The notes below the pieces were generated by a model. It had not been told where the DNA came from. It saw nothing but the letters and a program-made list of their open reading frames with translations, and made no database searches. A DNA stretch of 64,000 bases from Pelagibacteraceae bacterium AG-414-E02. Its GTDB lineage: Bacteria > Pseudomonadota > Alphaproteobacteria > Pelagibacterales > Pelagibacteraceae. The stretch spans positions 1 through 64,000 of the forward strand of contig QCLK01000003.1 in NCBI GenBank assembly GCA_003214615.1. The letters are read 5' to 3'. Both the position numbers and the translations under genes were made by a program. Position 1 is the stretch's first letter. Each line of letters starts with the position of its first letter. Shown in pieces: positions 38,637 to 47,789 of the stretch.

Positions 38637-39587
38637 ATGGCTATAATTAAAAAATTTAAAGCTGTTAAAAAAGAACAAAATCACCTTCTTGGTATTCAAA
38701 GTCTTTCTTTTTCTGAAATCTCAAATATTCTTAACCAAGCTAAAACCTTTATTACACTTAATAAAAGTGCATCCAAAAAATTAGATATATTAAGGGGCAA
38801 AACTCAAATTAATTTATTTTTTGAACCTTCTACTAGAACGCAAAGTTCATTTGAGCTCGCAGGTAAAAGACTTGGCGCTGACGTAATGTCAATGAATATT
38901 GTTAATTCTGCAATAAAAAAGGGAGAAACTTTAATTGATACCGCTATGACATTAAATGCTATGCATCCTGATATTATTGTAATACGTCATCAAGACTCAG
39001 GAGCTCCAAATTTATTATCACAAAAAGTAAATTGCTCTGTAATAAATGCTGGTGATGGAAGAAGAGAACATCCTACCCAAGCCTTGTTAGATGCACTTAC
39101 TATAATTAACAGAAAGGGAAAAATAGAAGGATTAAAAATAGCAATTTGTGGTGATATATTGCATTCAAGAGTTGCCAGATCAAATATTTACCTAATGAAT
39201 ATGTTAGGGGCAGAAGTTAATGTTGTGGCTCCAAAAACTTTGCTTCCACATTCAATTGAACGTCTTGGTGTTAAAGCATTTACCAATATGAAAAAAGGTT
39301 TAGATAAATGCGATATAGTCATGATGTTAAGACTTCAGAACGAAAGAATGCATGGTTCTTTCTTACCCTCCGCGCGAGAATATTATGAATATTTTGGTTT
39401 AACTCCTGATAAATTAAAATGTGCAAAAAAAGATGCTTTGATAATGCACCCTGGACCAATGAATAGAGGTGTTGAAATTGATACAAACTTAGCTGACGAT
39501 ATTAATAGGAGTGTTATAAGAGAACAAGTTGAGCTTGGTGTGGCTGTTAGAATGGCTTGTCTAAAAATTTTTTGTAAGAAAGTATAA
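38637..39587 (+). CDS. pyrB: Aspartate carbamoyltransferase catalytic subunit
   Basis: Condenses carbamoyl phosphate with aspartate, the committed step of pyrimidine synthesis. Carbamoyl-phosphate binding [18 protein letters not shown] and the later [12 protein letters not shown] and [13 protein letters not shown] motifs are clear. The start is taken as the ATG at 38637; a TTG nine bases upstream is the only alternative. At 316 residues it is the short class. There is no pyrI; it is immediately followed by a dihydroorotase homologue whose active site looks lost, as in class A/B carbamoyltransferase-pseudo-dihydroorotase complexes. Confidence 0.95.
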   Translation: MAIIKKFKAVKKEQNHLLGIQSLSFSEISNILNQAKTFITLNKSASKKLDILRGKTQINLFFEPSTRTQSSFELAGKRLGADVMSMNIVNSAIKKGETLIDTAMTLNAMHPDIIVIRHQDSGAPNLLSQKVNCSVINAGDGRREHPTQALLDALTIINRKGKIEGLKIAICGDILHSRVARSNIYLMNMLGAEVNVVAPKTLLPHSIERLGVKAFTNMKKGLDKCDIVMMLRLQNERMHGSFLPSAREYYEYFGLTPDKLKCAKKDALIMHPGPMNRGVEIDTNLADDINRSVIREQVELGVAVRMACLKIFCKKV

Positions 39588-40880
39588 ATGAAAGAAAAAT
39601 ATTTAATAAACGCAAGAATTATTGATCCAAAAAATCAAATTGATGAAATAGGAGGATTAATTATTGATTCAAAAGGTTTAATAAAGGCCATAGGTAAAAA
39701 AGTTTCTAACGGAAACATACCTTCTGAAGCTGATAAAATTGATGTTAAAAAGCAAGTATTAATGCCTGGTATTGTAGATATGAGGGTTTTTGTTGGAGAA
39801 CCTGGTTTTGAATATAAAGAAAATTTTAGAACATTGAGTAATGCTGCTTTATCTGGTGGAGTAACATCGGTTGTCTCTATGCCAAATACCTCACCAGTTA
39901 TTGATAATGTTTCAATGGTGGATTTTCTTAAGAGAAGAGGAAGGGATAAATCAAGAATTAATATTTTTCCAGCTGCTAGCCTTACTAAAAATACTGAAGG
40001 TAAACAAATGACAGAATTTGGCCTTCTCAAGAGAAAAGGTATAATCGCATTTACCGATGGAATTAAAACTGTCCAAGACCCTCAAGTTATGTCCAGGATA
40101 ATGAATTTTGCAAGTCAGTCAAAATCATTAATCATGCAACATGCAGAAGATAACATTTTGTCAAAAGATGGATTAATTAATGAAGGTGAAATATCGACTA
40201 GACTGGGTCTAAAAGGAATTCCTTTCTTGGCTGAAAAAATTATCGTTGAAAGAGATTTATCTTTTCTTGAGGAATACTTTTGTAGATATCATATTTCACA
40301 AATATCATCTGAAAAAACTCTCGATGTTATTAAAAAGGCCAAAGAAGAGGGAAAAATTTTTACTACGGGCGTTTCTATTAATAATCTTACTTTAAACGAA
40401 AATGACATAGGTAATTTTAAAACATTCTTAAAACTTTCCCCTCCTCTTAGGACGGAAAAAGATCGCCAATCTTTAGTACAGGGAATAAAAGATGGATATA
40501 TTGATGTTATTGTTTCCGACCACAAGCCTGAGGACGAAGAGTCAAAGAGATTAACTTTTGCTCAAGCTACTACAGGAGCTAGTGGTGTAGAAACATTGCT
40601 TTCATTAGTTCTTGAGCTTTTCCATAATAAATCAGTCAAACTGAATAAGCTCATAGCTTCAATCACTTCTAATCCTGCAAAAATTCTAGATGTAGATAAA
40701 GGAAATCTAAAAAAAGGAAATGATGCTGATTTTTGCATTGTTGATATTAATAAACCTTGGGTCGTTGATAAAAGTAAACTGAAATCAAAATCTAAAAATA
40801 CTCCAATTGAAGACAGAAAGTTACAAGGTCAGGTATTAAAAACTTTCATTAAAGGAGAAGTTGCCTACGAAAGAATTTAA
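39588..40880 (+). CDS. Dihydroorotase homologue, probably non-catalytic (PyrC'/PyrX-type)
   Basis: Amidohydrolase-fold protein of 430 residues starting one base after pyrB. The fold is full length (VLMPGIVDMRVFVGEPG, SMPNTSPV, FTDGIK, MQHAEDN, VSDHKPEDEES), but several catalytic positions differ: the metal-binding HxH is Arg66 and Phe68, the substrate Arg is Gly70, and the His normally in HVSTKES reads Gln238. His185, Asn100 and Asp311 remain. Such proteins are known to assemble with PyrB as a structural partner in Pseudomonas and are common in alphaproteobacteria, so annotation as active pyrC would probably be wrong. A catalytic dihydroorotase should exist elsewhere in the genome. Confidence 0.9.
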   Translation: MKEKYLINARIIDPKNQIDEIGGLIIDSKGLIKAIGKKVSNGNIPSEADKIDVKKQVLMPGIVDMRVFVGEPGFEYKENFRTLSNAALSGGVTSVVSMPNTSPVIDNVSMVDFLKRRGRDKSRINIFPAASLTKNTEGKQMTEFGLLKRKGIIAFTDGIKTVQDPQVMSRIMNFASQSKSLIMQHAEDNILSKDGLINEGEISTRLGLKGIPFLAEKIIVERDLSFLEEYFCRYHISQISSEKTLDVIKKAKEEGKIFTTGVSINNLTLNENDIGNFKTFLKLSPPLRTEKDRQSLVQGIKDGYIDVIVSDHKPEDEESKRLTFAQATTGASGVETLLSLVLELFHNKSVKLNKLIASITSNPAKILDVDKGNLKKGNDADFCIVDINKPWVVDKSKLKSKSKNTPIEDRKLQGQVLKTFIKGEVAYERI

Positions 40881-40886
40881 TAGATA

Positions 40887-41498
40887 ATGGATATCTTATT
40901 AGTCGTATTATTTTCATATTTTAGCGGATCAATACCTTTTGGACTAATTTTAACAAAAATTTTTGCCAATCAAGATGTTAGAAATATTGGATCTGGTAAC
41001 ATTGGAGCAACAAATGTACTCCGAACAGGAAAAAAATTTCTTGCCGTGATAACTTTAATATTAGATGTTGCAAAAGGTTATCTTCCAGTACTAGCAACTC
41101 AATATTTTTTTACAGAACATTTACAAATTTCTGCAATATTTGCTTTTTTGGGACACATTTTTCCAATTTGGCTAAAATTTAAAGGCGGTAAAGGTGTAGC
41201 TACATACTTAGGAATATTATTTGCTTTATCTTACAGTCTAGGAATATTATTTGTCTTTACATGGATAATTGTTTCATTAATATTTAAATATTCTTCTTTG
41301 TCATCAATCTTCTCTTCTTTAACCGTTTTAATGGTTACTGTTTTAAGAGAAAACGCAGTCAAAGCTATTGATCCTAATTTTGCTTATACATCAAATATAA
41401 AATTAATTTTGTTTATTTTTTTTATTTTGATTGTATTCACTCACAGAAAAAATATTTATAATCTAAAAAATAGAACTGAGCAGAAAATAAAACTCTAG
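40887..41498 (+). CDS. plsY: Acyl-phosphate glycerol-3-phosphate acyltransferase
   Basis: Integral membrane enzyme that transfers an acyl group from acyl phosphate to glycerol-3-phosphate, starting phospholipid synthesis. The 203-residue protein shows about five helices with SGSIPFGLILTK, GSGNIGATNVLRTGKK (about 35-50) and KFKGGKGVATYLG (about 95-107), the three conserved PlsY loops. It is six bases after the dihydroorotase homologue. In many alphaproteobacteria dprA comes next; here topA follows directly. Confidence 0.95.
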   Translation: MDILLVVLFSYFSGSIPFGLILTKIFANQDVRNIGSGNIGATNVLRTGKKFLAVITLILDVAKGYLPVLATQYFFTEHLQISAIFAFLGHIFPIWLKFKGGKGVATYLGILFALSYSLGILFVFTWIIVSLIFKYSSLSSIFSSLTVLMVTVLRENAVKAIDPNFAYTSNIKLILFIFFILIVFTHRKNIYNLKNRTEQKIKL

Positions 41499-41584
41499 AT
41501 TATAAGCCATTTTCTTTATCAAATTTAATCTTCAGTTTGACAAAACAAAGTATATTTGACACTAAAGTCCAAAAAGGACATTAA

Positions 41585-44161
41585 ATGAATTTAGTAATTG
41601 TAGAAAGTCCGGCCAAAGCAAAAACAATAAATAAATATTTAGGAAAAGATTATAAAGTGTTAGCAAGCTACGGACATATTCGGGATCTACCTTCAAAAAA
41701 TGGATCAGTCGACCCAGAAAATAATTTCCAAATGCTTTGGGAAATAGATTCTTTTTCAAAAAAGTACTTAAAAGAAATTACAGATACAGCTGCGGACTCA
41801 ACTAAAATAATTTTAGCCACTGACCCCGATCGTGAAGGAGAAGCTATTGCTTGGCACGTTAAGGAAGTATTAGATCAAAAAAAATTGTTGAAAGATAAAA
41901 AAGTAGAGAGAGTCGTTTTCAATGAGATTACAAAAAAAGCTGTCACAAAAGGTATAGAAAACCCTAGAGATATTGAACCACTGTTAGTCGATGCTTACAT
42001 GGCTAGAAGAGCATTGGACTATTTGGTTGGTTTCAATATTTCTCCTATTTTATGGACTAAGCTTCCCGGGTCCAAATCTGCTGGACGTGTCCAGTCTGTT
42101 GCTTTGAAATTAATTACTGAAAGAGAACATGAAATTGAATTATTTAATCCTAAGGAGTTTTGGACTTTAAAAGTAAATTTTAAAGACAAAAGTAATAAGA
42201 TAATAACATCTAATATTTCACAACTTGAAGGAAAAAAAATAGAAAAATTTTCTTTTAAAAGCAAAGCAGATATTAATGATGCCGCCGAACAAATTAAAAA
42301 AATTAAATTTAGTATTTCAGATATATCTTCAAAAATTGTAAGCAGAAACCCCTCAGGCCCATTTACTACATCAACGCTTCAGCAAGTTTCTTCTGGAAGA
42401 TTAGGTTTAGGTGCTTCAAGAACAATGCAAATTGCTCAAAAACTTTATCAAGGAATTGAGATTGATGGTGAAACAATAGGATTAATTACTTATATGAGAA
42501 CAGACGGAACAAATATATCAGAAGAAGCTGTGTCCGACTTTAGAGGTTATATTAAAAATATATATGGGAACGAATACCTTCCCAAGGACCCTTTAAATTA
42601 TTCTGGTAAGAAAGCAAAGAACGCACAAGAAGCTCACGAAGCAATACGGCCTACTGATATTCATAAATCACCTGATAAGGTAAAAAAATATTTAAGTCCA
42701 GAACAGCATAAAGTTTATGATCTAATTTGGAGTAGAGCTTTATCTTCTCAAATGCAATCTGCTCAATTTGACAGAAATACAATTACAATTACATCCGATA
42801 ACAAGGAAACTATTTTAAAAACTACGGGATCGGTAATTAAATTTGATGGTTACTTAAAAGTTTATAAAGATCCTAAAAAAGAAGATGGCGAAAGTATTTT
42901 ACCTAAAATGTCGAATGGTCCTGTCAATATTGAAAGTGTTATAGATGAGCAACATTTTACACAACCACCGCCCAGATACTCAGAAGCTAGTTTAGTAAAA
43001 AAACTCGAAGAACTAGGTATTGGAAGACCATCTACATATGCAAGCATTATTTCCGTTATATCTACTAGAGGTTATGTTGAAACTTTAAATAAAAGATTTC
43101 ATCCTACAGATAGAGGAAAATTAATTACAGCCTTTTTGGAAAAACTATTTTCTAAATATGTAGATTACAATTTTACTGCTGGATTAGAAAATCAATTAGA
43201 TGAAATCACCTCAGGAAAAGAAGGATGGATAAAAGTTCTAGAAATGTTTTGGAAGGATTTTAGTCAAAATGTTACTGAGGTTAAGGAAAAAAGAACAAGA
43301 GAAGTTTTGGATTTATTAAACGATAGTCTGGGCTCCTTAATATTTGAAAGAGATAATGATGGTAATATTGATAGAAAATGCAAGCTATGCGCGAATGGAC
43401 AATTAAGTTTAAAGAACAGTTTCCGTGGAGGTGCTTTTATTGGTTGTTCTAATTATCCAGAATGTAAATTTACCAGACCTTTGTCAAAAGCTAAAGCCGC
43501 TCAACAATCACAATTAGCTGAACCAAAATTAATTGGAAAACATGAAAATGGTAATGATATGTATTTAAAAGTAGGAAGATTCGGTCCTTACATTCAGTAT
43601 AAAAAGACTCCTGAAATTGTTGATGAAGAAGTTAAAAAAATAAGAAAAAATAAGAAAAAAAAAGAAAAAGATAATAATAATTTCAAAAATGTTTCAATTC
43701 CAAAAGGAATTTCAATTGACTCAATAGATTTACAAAGAGCAAATTTTCTGTGTTCATTACCTAAAATTTTGGGCCAACACCCAGATAGTGGAAAAGATAT
43801 TACATTAAATTCTGGTAGATTTGGACCCTATCTTAAGTGTGAAAATAAATCTGCTAGAATAGAAGCATCTGAAGATATTTTTACAATAGGTCTTAACAGA
43901 GCTGTTACAATGTTGGCTGAAGCTAAGCCAGGTCGAATTTCCTCTTCTGAAATAAAACACTTAGGCGAGCATCCGGAAGATAAAAAACCTGTGAGAGTAA
44001 TGAAGGGAAAATTTGGACCTTATATTAAATATAAATCACTAAATGCAACAATTCCTGAAGAAAAAGACCCAAATGAGATTAATATGGAAGATGCTTTAAT
44101 ACTTATTGAGAAAAGGAAAGAATATGATAAAAATAAAAAAAAAAGAAGAGGTAATAAATGA
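41585..44161 (+). CDS. topA: DNA topoisomerase I
   Basis: Type IA enzyme that relaxes negative supercoils, opposing gyrase. The 858-residue protein has the Toprim domain (VIVESPAKAKTINKYLG ... ATDPDREGEAIAWHV with the DxD metal site), the active-site Tyr in GLITYMRTDGTNIS (about residue 305), and a C-terminal region with one C4 zinc ribbon (CKLCANGQ ... GCSNYPECKF) followed by Topo-C repeats (GRFGPYIQYK, GRFGPYLKCE, GKFGPYIKYK). The 86-base gap before it holds no gene. The ATG follows a weak AAGGA. Confidence 0.97.
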   Translation: MNLVIVESPAKAKTINKYLGKDYKVLASYGHIRDLPSKNGSVDPENNFQMLWEIDSFSKKYLKEITDTAADSTKIILATDPDREGEAIAWHVKEVLDQKKLLKDKKVERVVFNEITKKAVTKGIENPRDIEPLLVDAYMARRALDYLVGFNISPILWTKLPGSKSAGRVQSVALKLITEREHEIELFNPKEFWTLKVNFKDKSNKIITSNISQLEGKKIEKFSFKSKADINDAAEQIKKIKFSISDISSKIVSRNPSGPFTTSTLQQVSSGRLGLGASRTMQIAQKLYQGIEIDGETIGLITYMRTDGTNISEEAVSDFRGYIKNIYGNEYLPKDPLNYSGKKAKNAQEAHEAIRPTDIHKSPDKVKKYLSPEQHKVYDLIWSRALSSQMQSAQFDRNTITITSDNKETILKTTGSVIKFDGYLKVYKDPKKEDGESILPKMSNGPVNIESVIDEQHFTQPPPRYSEASLVKKLEELGIGRPSTYASIISVISTRGYVETLNKRFHPTDRGKLITAFLEKLFSKYVDYNFTAGLENQLDEITSGKEGWIKVLEMFWKDFSQNVTEVKEKRTREVLDLLNDSLGSLIFERDNDGNIDRKCKLCANGQLSLKNSFRGGAFIGCSNYPECKFTRPLSKAKAAQQSQLAEPKLIGKHENGNDMYLKVGRFGPYIQYKKTPEIVDEEVKKIRKNKKKKEKDNNNFKNVSIPKGISIDSIDLQRANFLCSLPKILGQHPDSGKDITLNSGRFGPYLKCENKSARIEASEDIFTIGLNRAVTMLAEAKPGRISSSEIKHLGEHPEDKKPVRVMKGKFGPYIKYKSLNATIPEEKDPNEINMEDALILIEKRKEYDKNKKKRRGNK

Positions 44162-44364
44162 ATAAAACAAAGATTATATTAATAACGTTATTATTTTCTT
44201 TCTTTAGTACTACATCTTTCTCTGAAGAACCAATTAGATGTAATGATATTGAAAAGTACTTTGAAAGAATAAAATGTAAAGCCAATTCTGCTAAAAGAAT
44301 TATAGGTTCAAAAGTGCTAAATATAAAAGAAGGTACTAACAAAGCATTAGAAAAAGTTAAATAA
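44158..44364 (+). CDS. Small exported protein of unknown function
   Basis: A 68-residue protein whose ATG overlaps the topA stop (ATGA) and which ends two bases before ridA, so it is a real member of the transcript. Residues 1-22 (KTKIILITLLFSFFSTTSFSEE) form a clear signal peptide with a probable cleavage after SFS. The mature part of about 45 residues is highly basic and helical, with two cysteines (RCNDIEKYFERIKCKA) spaced to allow a disulfide. I do not recognise the family; a periplasmic role is inferred from the signal. Confidence 0.75.
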   Translation: MNKTKIILITLLFSFFSTTSFSEEPIRCNDIEKYFERIKCKANSAKRIIGSKVLNIKEGTNKALEKVK

Positions 44365-44366
44365 TA

Positions 44367-44822
44367 ATGCTTGATGAAAACCTTAAGAATCTAAAAATAG
44401 AAATTCCAATAGCCCCATCTCCTGTTGGTGCTTATGTCGCTTACAAAAAAACAAATAATCTGATTTTTATTTCTGGACAGTTACCAATATCACCTGATGG
44501 AAAAATGATAAAAGGTAAAATAGGAAAAGATTTATCTCTAGAAGATGGTCAAAAGGCCTCTAGACTTTGCGTAATTAATATTTTAGCTCAGTTAAAGAAG
44601 GCTTTAAATGGAGATTTAAATAAAACTAAAGGCTGTGTAAAAATAACTGGTTATGTTAATTCCACAGATGATTTTATAGACCAACCCAAAGTTATTAATC
44701 CAGCTTCAGAAATAATATCAAAAGTTTTTAATGAAAAAGGAAAGCATTCAAGAGCTGCTGTTAGCACAAATTCACTGCCATTAGGTGCAGCGGTTGAAAT
44801 AGATGCTATTTTTGAAATATAA
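44367..44822 (+). CDS. RidA-family protein
   Basis: YjgF/RidA-fold trimeric enzyme (151 residues) of the imine/enamine deaminase superfamily. The N-terminal LIFISGQLPIS (about 29-39), the middle VNSTDDFIDQP and the C-terminal HSRAAVSTNSLPLGAAVEIDAIF (Arg in the RxxV position binds the carboxylate) are the family marks. The sequence is closer to the larger alphaproteobacterial RidA-like group than to E. coli RidA, so activity on 2-aminoacrylate is likely but not certain. It converges on ugd with four bases between. Confidence 0.87.
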   Translation: MLDENLKNLKIEIPIAPSPVGAYVAYKKTNNLIFISGQLPISPDGKMIKGKIGKDLSLEDGQKASRLCVINILAQLKKALNGDLNKTKGCVKITGYVNSTDDFIDQPKVINPASEIISKVFNEKGKHSRAAVSTNSLPLGAAVEIDAIFEI

Positions 44823-44826
44823 ACTT

Positions 44827-46125
44827 TTATCTTCCTATGGAATAATACTTGAAACCTTTTTTTTTCATAACCTCTGCTGAATAAAGATTTCTCATATCAT
44901 AAATTTTGAACTTTTTCTTTTTATACAATTTCTTAAAATCTAATGCTTTAAATTCTTCCCATTCAGTATGAATTATAACTAAATCTACATTTTTGCACGC
45001 ATCATATACATTATGACAGAATGAAAGATTTATAAGCTTAGAAAATTCTTTCTTTTCCCCAGATGGATCATAATAACTAATTATAGCACCTCTTTTTAAC
45101 AAAAATGGTATCATTAACAAACTTGAAGATTCTCTCATATCATCAGTATTTGGTTTAAAGGTAACGCCCAAAAAAGCAATTTTTTTATTTTTAATTTTAT
45201 TTGATAAAATCTTTTTTACTCTTTCCGTCAAAAGTATTCTACGTTTTTCATTAGATTTTATAACGGATTTAATTATTGAAAGATCGGTTTTAAACAAATC
45301 CCCAGTCACTGTTACAGCTCTTGTATCTTTAGGAAAACATGAACCTCCGTAAGCTGGTCCAGCTCTTAAAAAACGGCTGCCAATTCTCTTATCTGAACCT
45401 ATTCCAAGTGAAACGTCTTCGATATTAACTCCTGTTTTTTCGCACAAGTTTGCTAGCTCATTTATGTAAGATATTTTTGTTGCTAAAAATGCGTTTGCTG
45501 CATATTTAATCAATTCAGCTCCTCTTCTATTTGTTGAAAAAAATTCTGCACCTTTTTTGATTAATGGATCGTATAGGGATCGTAATTTTTTTGTAACTTT
45601 TTTATTATTAGAGCCTATGATTATTCTATCAGGAAATCTAAAATCTCTTATTGCTTCCCCTTCTCTTAAAAATTCAGGATTTGAAATTACTTCGAATAAT
45701 CCCTTTCTTTTTTTTTTTGAAATCAATTGTTCGATTTTATCTCCTGTTGTCACTGGTACTGTTGATTTGGTTACTATTATTTTAAATTTATTAATATGTT
45801 TAGTAATTTTAGAAGCAACTTGAAAAACATTACTAAGGTCAGCAGAGTGGCTTTTTTTTGATGTTGGTGTACCAACACAAATAAATATAATGTCGGAGTT
45901 ACTAACAGCTAGCTTTAAATTTGAGGTAAACTTTAATCTATTTGAAGAAAAATTTTTATTAACAAGTTCTTCCAATCCAGGTTCAAAAAAAGGAACTTCA
46001 CCATTATTTAGTAATTCGATTTTTTCTTCATTATTATCAACACACCAAACTAGATTGCCTAAGTCAGCAAAACATGCTCCGCTGACAAGACCTACATAAC
46101 CAGTACCTATAATACAGATTTTCAT
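44827..46125 (-). CDS. ugd: UDP-glucose 6-dehydrogenase
   Basis: Oxidises UDP-glucose to UDP-glucuronate with two NAD. The 432-residue protein has the N-terminal NAD site KICIIGTGYVGLVSGACFADLG, IFICVGTPTS, the middle-domain EFLREGEAIRDF, the catalytic cysteine in GPAYGGSCFPKDTRA (about residue 262) and the C-terminal GVTFKPNTDDMRESSS. It forms an operon with galU upstream (three bases between), and its product is the expected substrate of the epimerase at 21653-22624. Confidence 0.95.
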   Translation of the reverse strand: MKICIIGTGYVGLVSGACFADLGNLVWCVDNNEEKIELLNNGEVPFFEPGLEELVNKNFSSNRLKFTSNLKLAVSNSDIIFICVGTPTSKKSHSADLSNVFQVASKITKHINKFKIIVTKSTVPVTTGDKIEQLISKKKRKGLFEVISNPEFLREGEAIRDFRFPDRIIIGSNNKKVTKKLRSLYDPLIKKGAEFFSTNRRGAELIKYAANAFLATKISYINELANLCEKTGVNIEDVSLGIGSDKRIGSRFLRAGPAYGGSCFPKDTRAVTVTGDLFKTDLSIIKSVIKSNEKRRILLTERVKKILSNKIKNKKIAFLGVTFKPNTDDMRESSSLLMIPFLLKRGAIISYYDPSGEKKEFSKLINLSFCHNVYDACKNVDLVIIHTEWEEFKALDFKKLYKKKKFKIYDMRNLYSAEVMKKKGFKYYSIGR

Positions 46126-46128
46126 ATT

Positions 46129-46944
46129 TTATAATTTGGAGATCTTTGTAAATGAATTAATGTAACCATTCATTGTCCCACAATCCAAATATTTTCCGGC
46201 AAAAAGATGACCCATGAACTTATTTTTTTTGCGTATTAGTGTTCTAATGGCATCTGTAATGTGAATCTCGCCATTTTGACCAGGTTTCTGTTTTCTAAGA
46301 ATTTTAAAAATCTCTTTTGGTAGTATATATCTTCCAATAACTGCATAATTTGAGGGCGCAGATTTAATAGATGGTTTTTCGATAACATCTTTTATAATAA
46401 AATCTTTATTATTTATCTTTTTGATATCAAAAATACCCCATCTTGAAACACTTTTTTTATCAACTTTTTTGGAAGCGATAACTGATGATTTGTATTTTTT
46501 ATGTAATTTTATTAATGAAAGTGAACAATTCTTCATTATTATTAAATCATCGGGCATTAACATTAAAAAATGTTTTGATTTAATTAGATTTGCACATTTT
46601 AAAACAGCATCTCCAGTTCCACGAGGCTTATTCTGATAAACGAATTTTATCATTTTTTTATATTTCTTGATTTTGGCATATTCTAATTTTAATTTTTTAT
46701 TATCTTTTTTCTTTTTAATAAGATTTTTATAGAATGAATCATTATAATAATACTTTTTAATAATTTGTTTTCTCTTTGAAATTATAAATATAATTTCTTT
46801 AATTCCTGATTTTACACACTCATCTAGTATATATTCTAGTCCAGGTTTTCCGTTGATTGGTAAAAGTTCTTTTGGTAAAACACTAGTCAAAGGTAACAAT
46901 CTTGTGCCCAAACCTGCTAAAGGAATAATTGCTTGTTTAATCAT
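46129..46944 (-). CDS. galU: UTP-glucose-1-phosphate uridylyltransferase
   Basis: Makes UDP-glucose from UTP and glucose-1-phosphate. The 271-residue protein starts with the nucleotidyltransferase signature AIIPLAGLGTRLLPLTSVLPKELLPI, followed by GLEYILDECVKSGIKEIIFI, RGTGDAVLKCANLI and MLMPDDLII. VIEKPSIKSAPSNYAVIGRYILP and NGEIHITDAIRTL complete the pattern of GalU. It is the first gene of galU-ugd and is divergent from panC, whose likely ATG is 36 bases away. Confidence 0.95.
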   Translation of the reverse strand: MIKQAIIPLAGLGTRLLPLTSVLPKELLPINGKPGLEYILDECVKSGIKEIIFIISKRKQIIKKYYYNDSFYKNLIKKKKDNKKLKLEYAKIKKYKKMIKFVYQNKPRGTGDAVLKCANLIKSKHFLMLMPDDLIIMKNCSLSLIKLHKKYKSSVIASKKVDKKSVSRWGIFDIKKINNKDFIIKDVIEKPSIKSAPSNYAVIGRYILPKEIFKILRKQKPGQNGEIHITDAIRTLIRKKNKFMGHLFAGKYLDCGTMNGYINSFTKISKL

Positions 46945-46979
46945 TGCTTTCTTTTACATATAATATTTCAAATTTACAA

Positions 46980-47789
46980 ATGAAAATAATTTCACATAAA
47001 AAGAAACTTAAAAAATTTATACTTGGCGAAAGAAATTTAGGTTTTGTACCGACTATGGGAGCCATACATAAGGGCCATCTATCATTAATTAAGAAATCTA
47101 TAGCTCAATGCAACAAAACAATTGTATCTATATTTGTTAATAAACCTCAATTTAACAGAATTAATGACTATAAAAAATATCCCAGAGTACTAAAGAAAGA
47201 TATATCTTTGCTTAAAAAAATTGGAGTACATTACCTGTTTCTTCCAAGTCACAATCAAATTTACCCAGATGGAATCAATAAAAGAATTAAAGTGCATCCT
47301 TTTAGTAAAAAATTATGTGGTAAATACAGGCCACATCATTTTGAATCAGTGGTCGATGTAGTGGATAGATTTATTAAATTAATACACCCAAAAAAAATAT
47401 ATTTTGGTGAAAAAGACATGCAGCAATTAAAAATAGTTGAAGATTTTATCAAAAAAAACCATTCCTATGTTAAGGTAGTTGCTTGCAAGACAATAAGAGA
47501 AAAAAATGGTATAGCCCTTTCCTCAAGAAATTTTTTGCTTTCTTTTGATGAGAGAATGATTGCTTCAAAAATTTATAAAATTTTAAGAATGAGAAAAAAT
47601 AATTTAATTAAAAAAAGTATATATATAACAGATATAAAGAAAAAAATTTTTACACTTGGAGTCAATAAAATAGATTACATTGAAATTTTAGATATAAATA
47701 AGTTGATAAAACCTTATAAAAATAAAGTTATATATAAAGTTTTTATAGCCTACTTTCTTGGAAGCACTAGACTGATTGATAATATTTAA
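46980..47789 (+). CDS. panC: Pantothenate synthetase
   Basis: Joins pantoate to beta-alanine in pantothenate synthesis. The HxGH motif is in FVPTMGAIHKGHLSLI (about 17-32 from the chosen start), followed by KIYFGEKDMQQLKIVEDF and the KMSKS-like ALSSRN. The start is placed at the ATG at 46980 (MKIISHKKKL), 12 codons inside the longest frame, which begins with a TTG overlapping the galU start. At 269 residues it is of normal length. It overlaps the mgtE 3' end by four bases. Confidence 0.94.
   Translation: MKIISHKKKLKKFILGERNLGFVPTMGAIHKGHLSLIKKSIAQCNKTIVSIFVNKPQFNRINDYKKYPRVLKKDISLLKKIGVHYLFLPSHNQIYPDGINKRIKVHPFSKKLCGKYRPHHFESVVDVVDRFIKLIHPKKIYFGEKDMQQLKIVEDFIKKNHSYVKVVACKTIREKNGIALSSRNFLLSFDERMIASKIYKILRMRKNNLIKKSIYITDIKKKIFTLGVNKIDYIEILDINKLIKPYKNKVIYKVFIAYFLGSTRLIDNI

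Noticed and set aside
41567-41579. Small hairpin GTCC-AAAAA-GGAC just before topA
   Set aside because: A four-pair stem is too short to stand out from chance, and it does not hide the whole start region.
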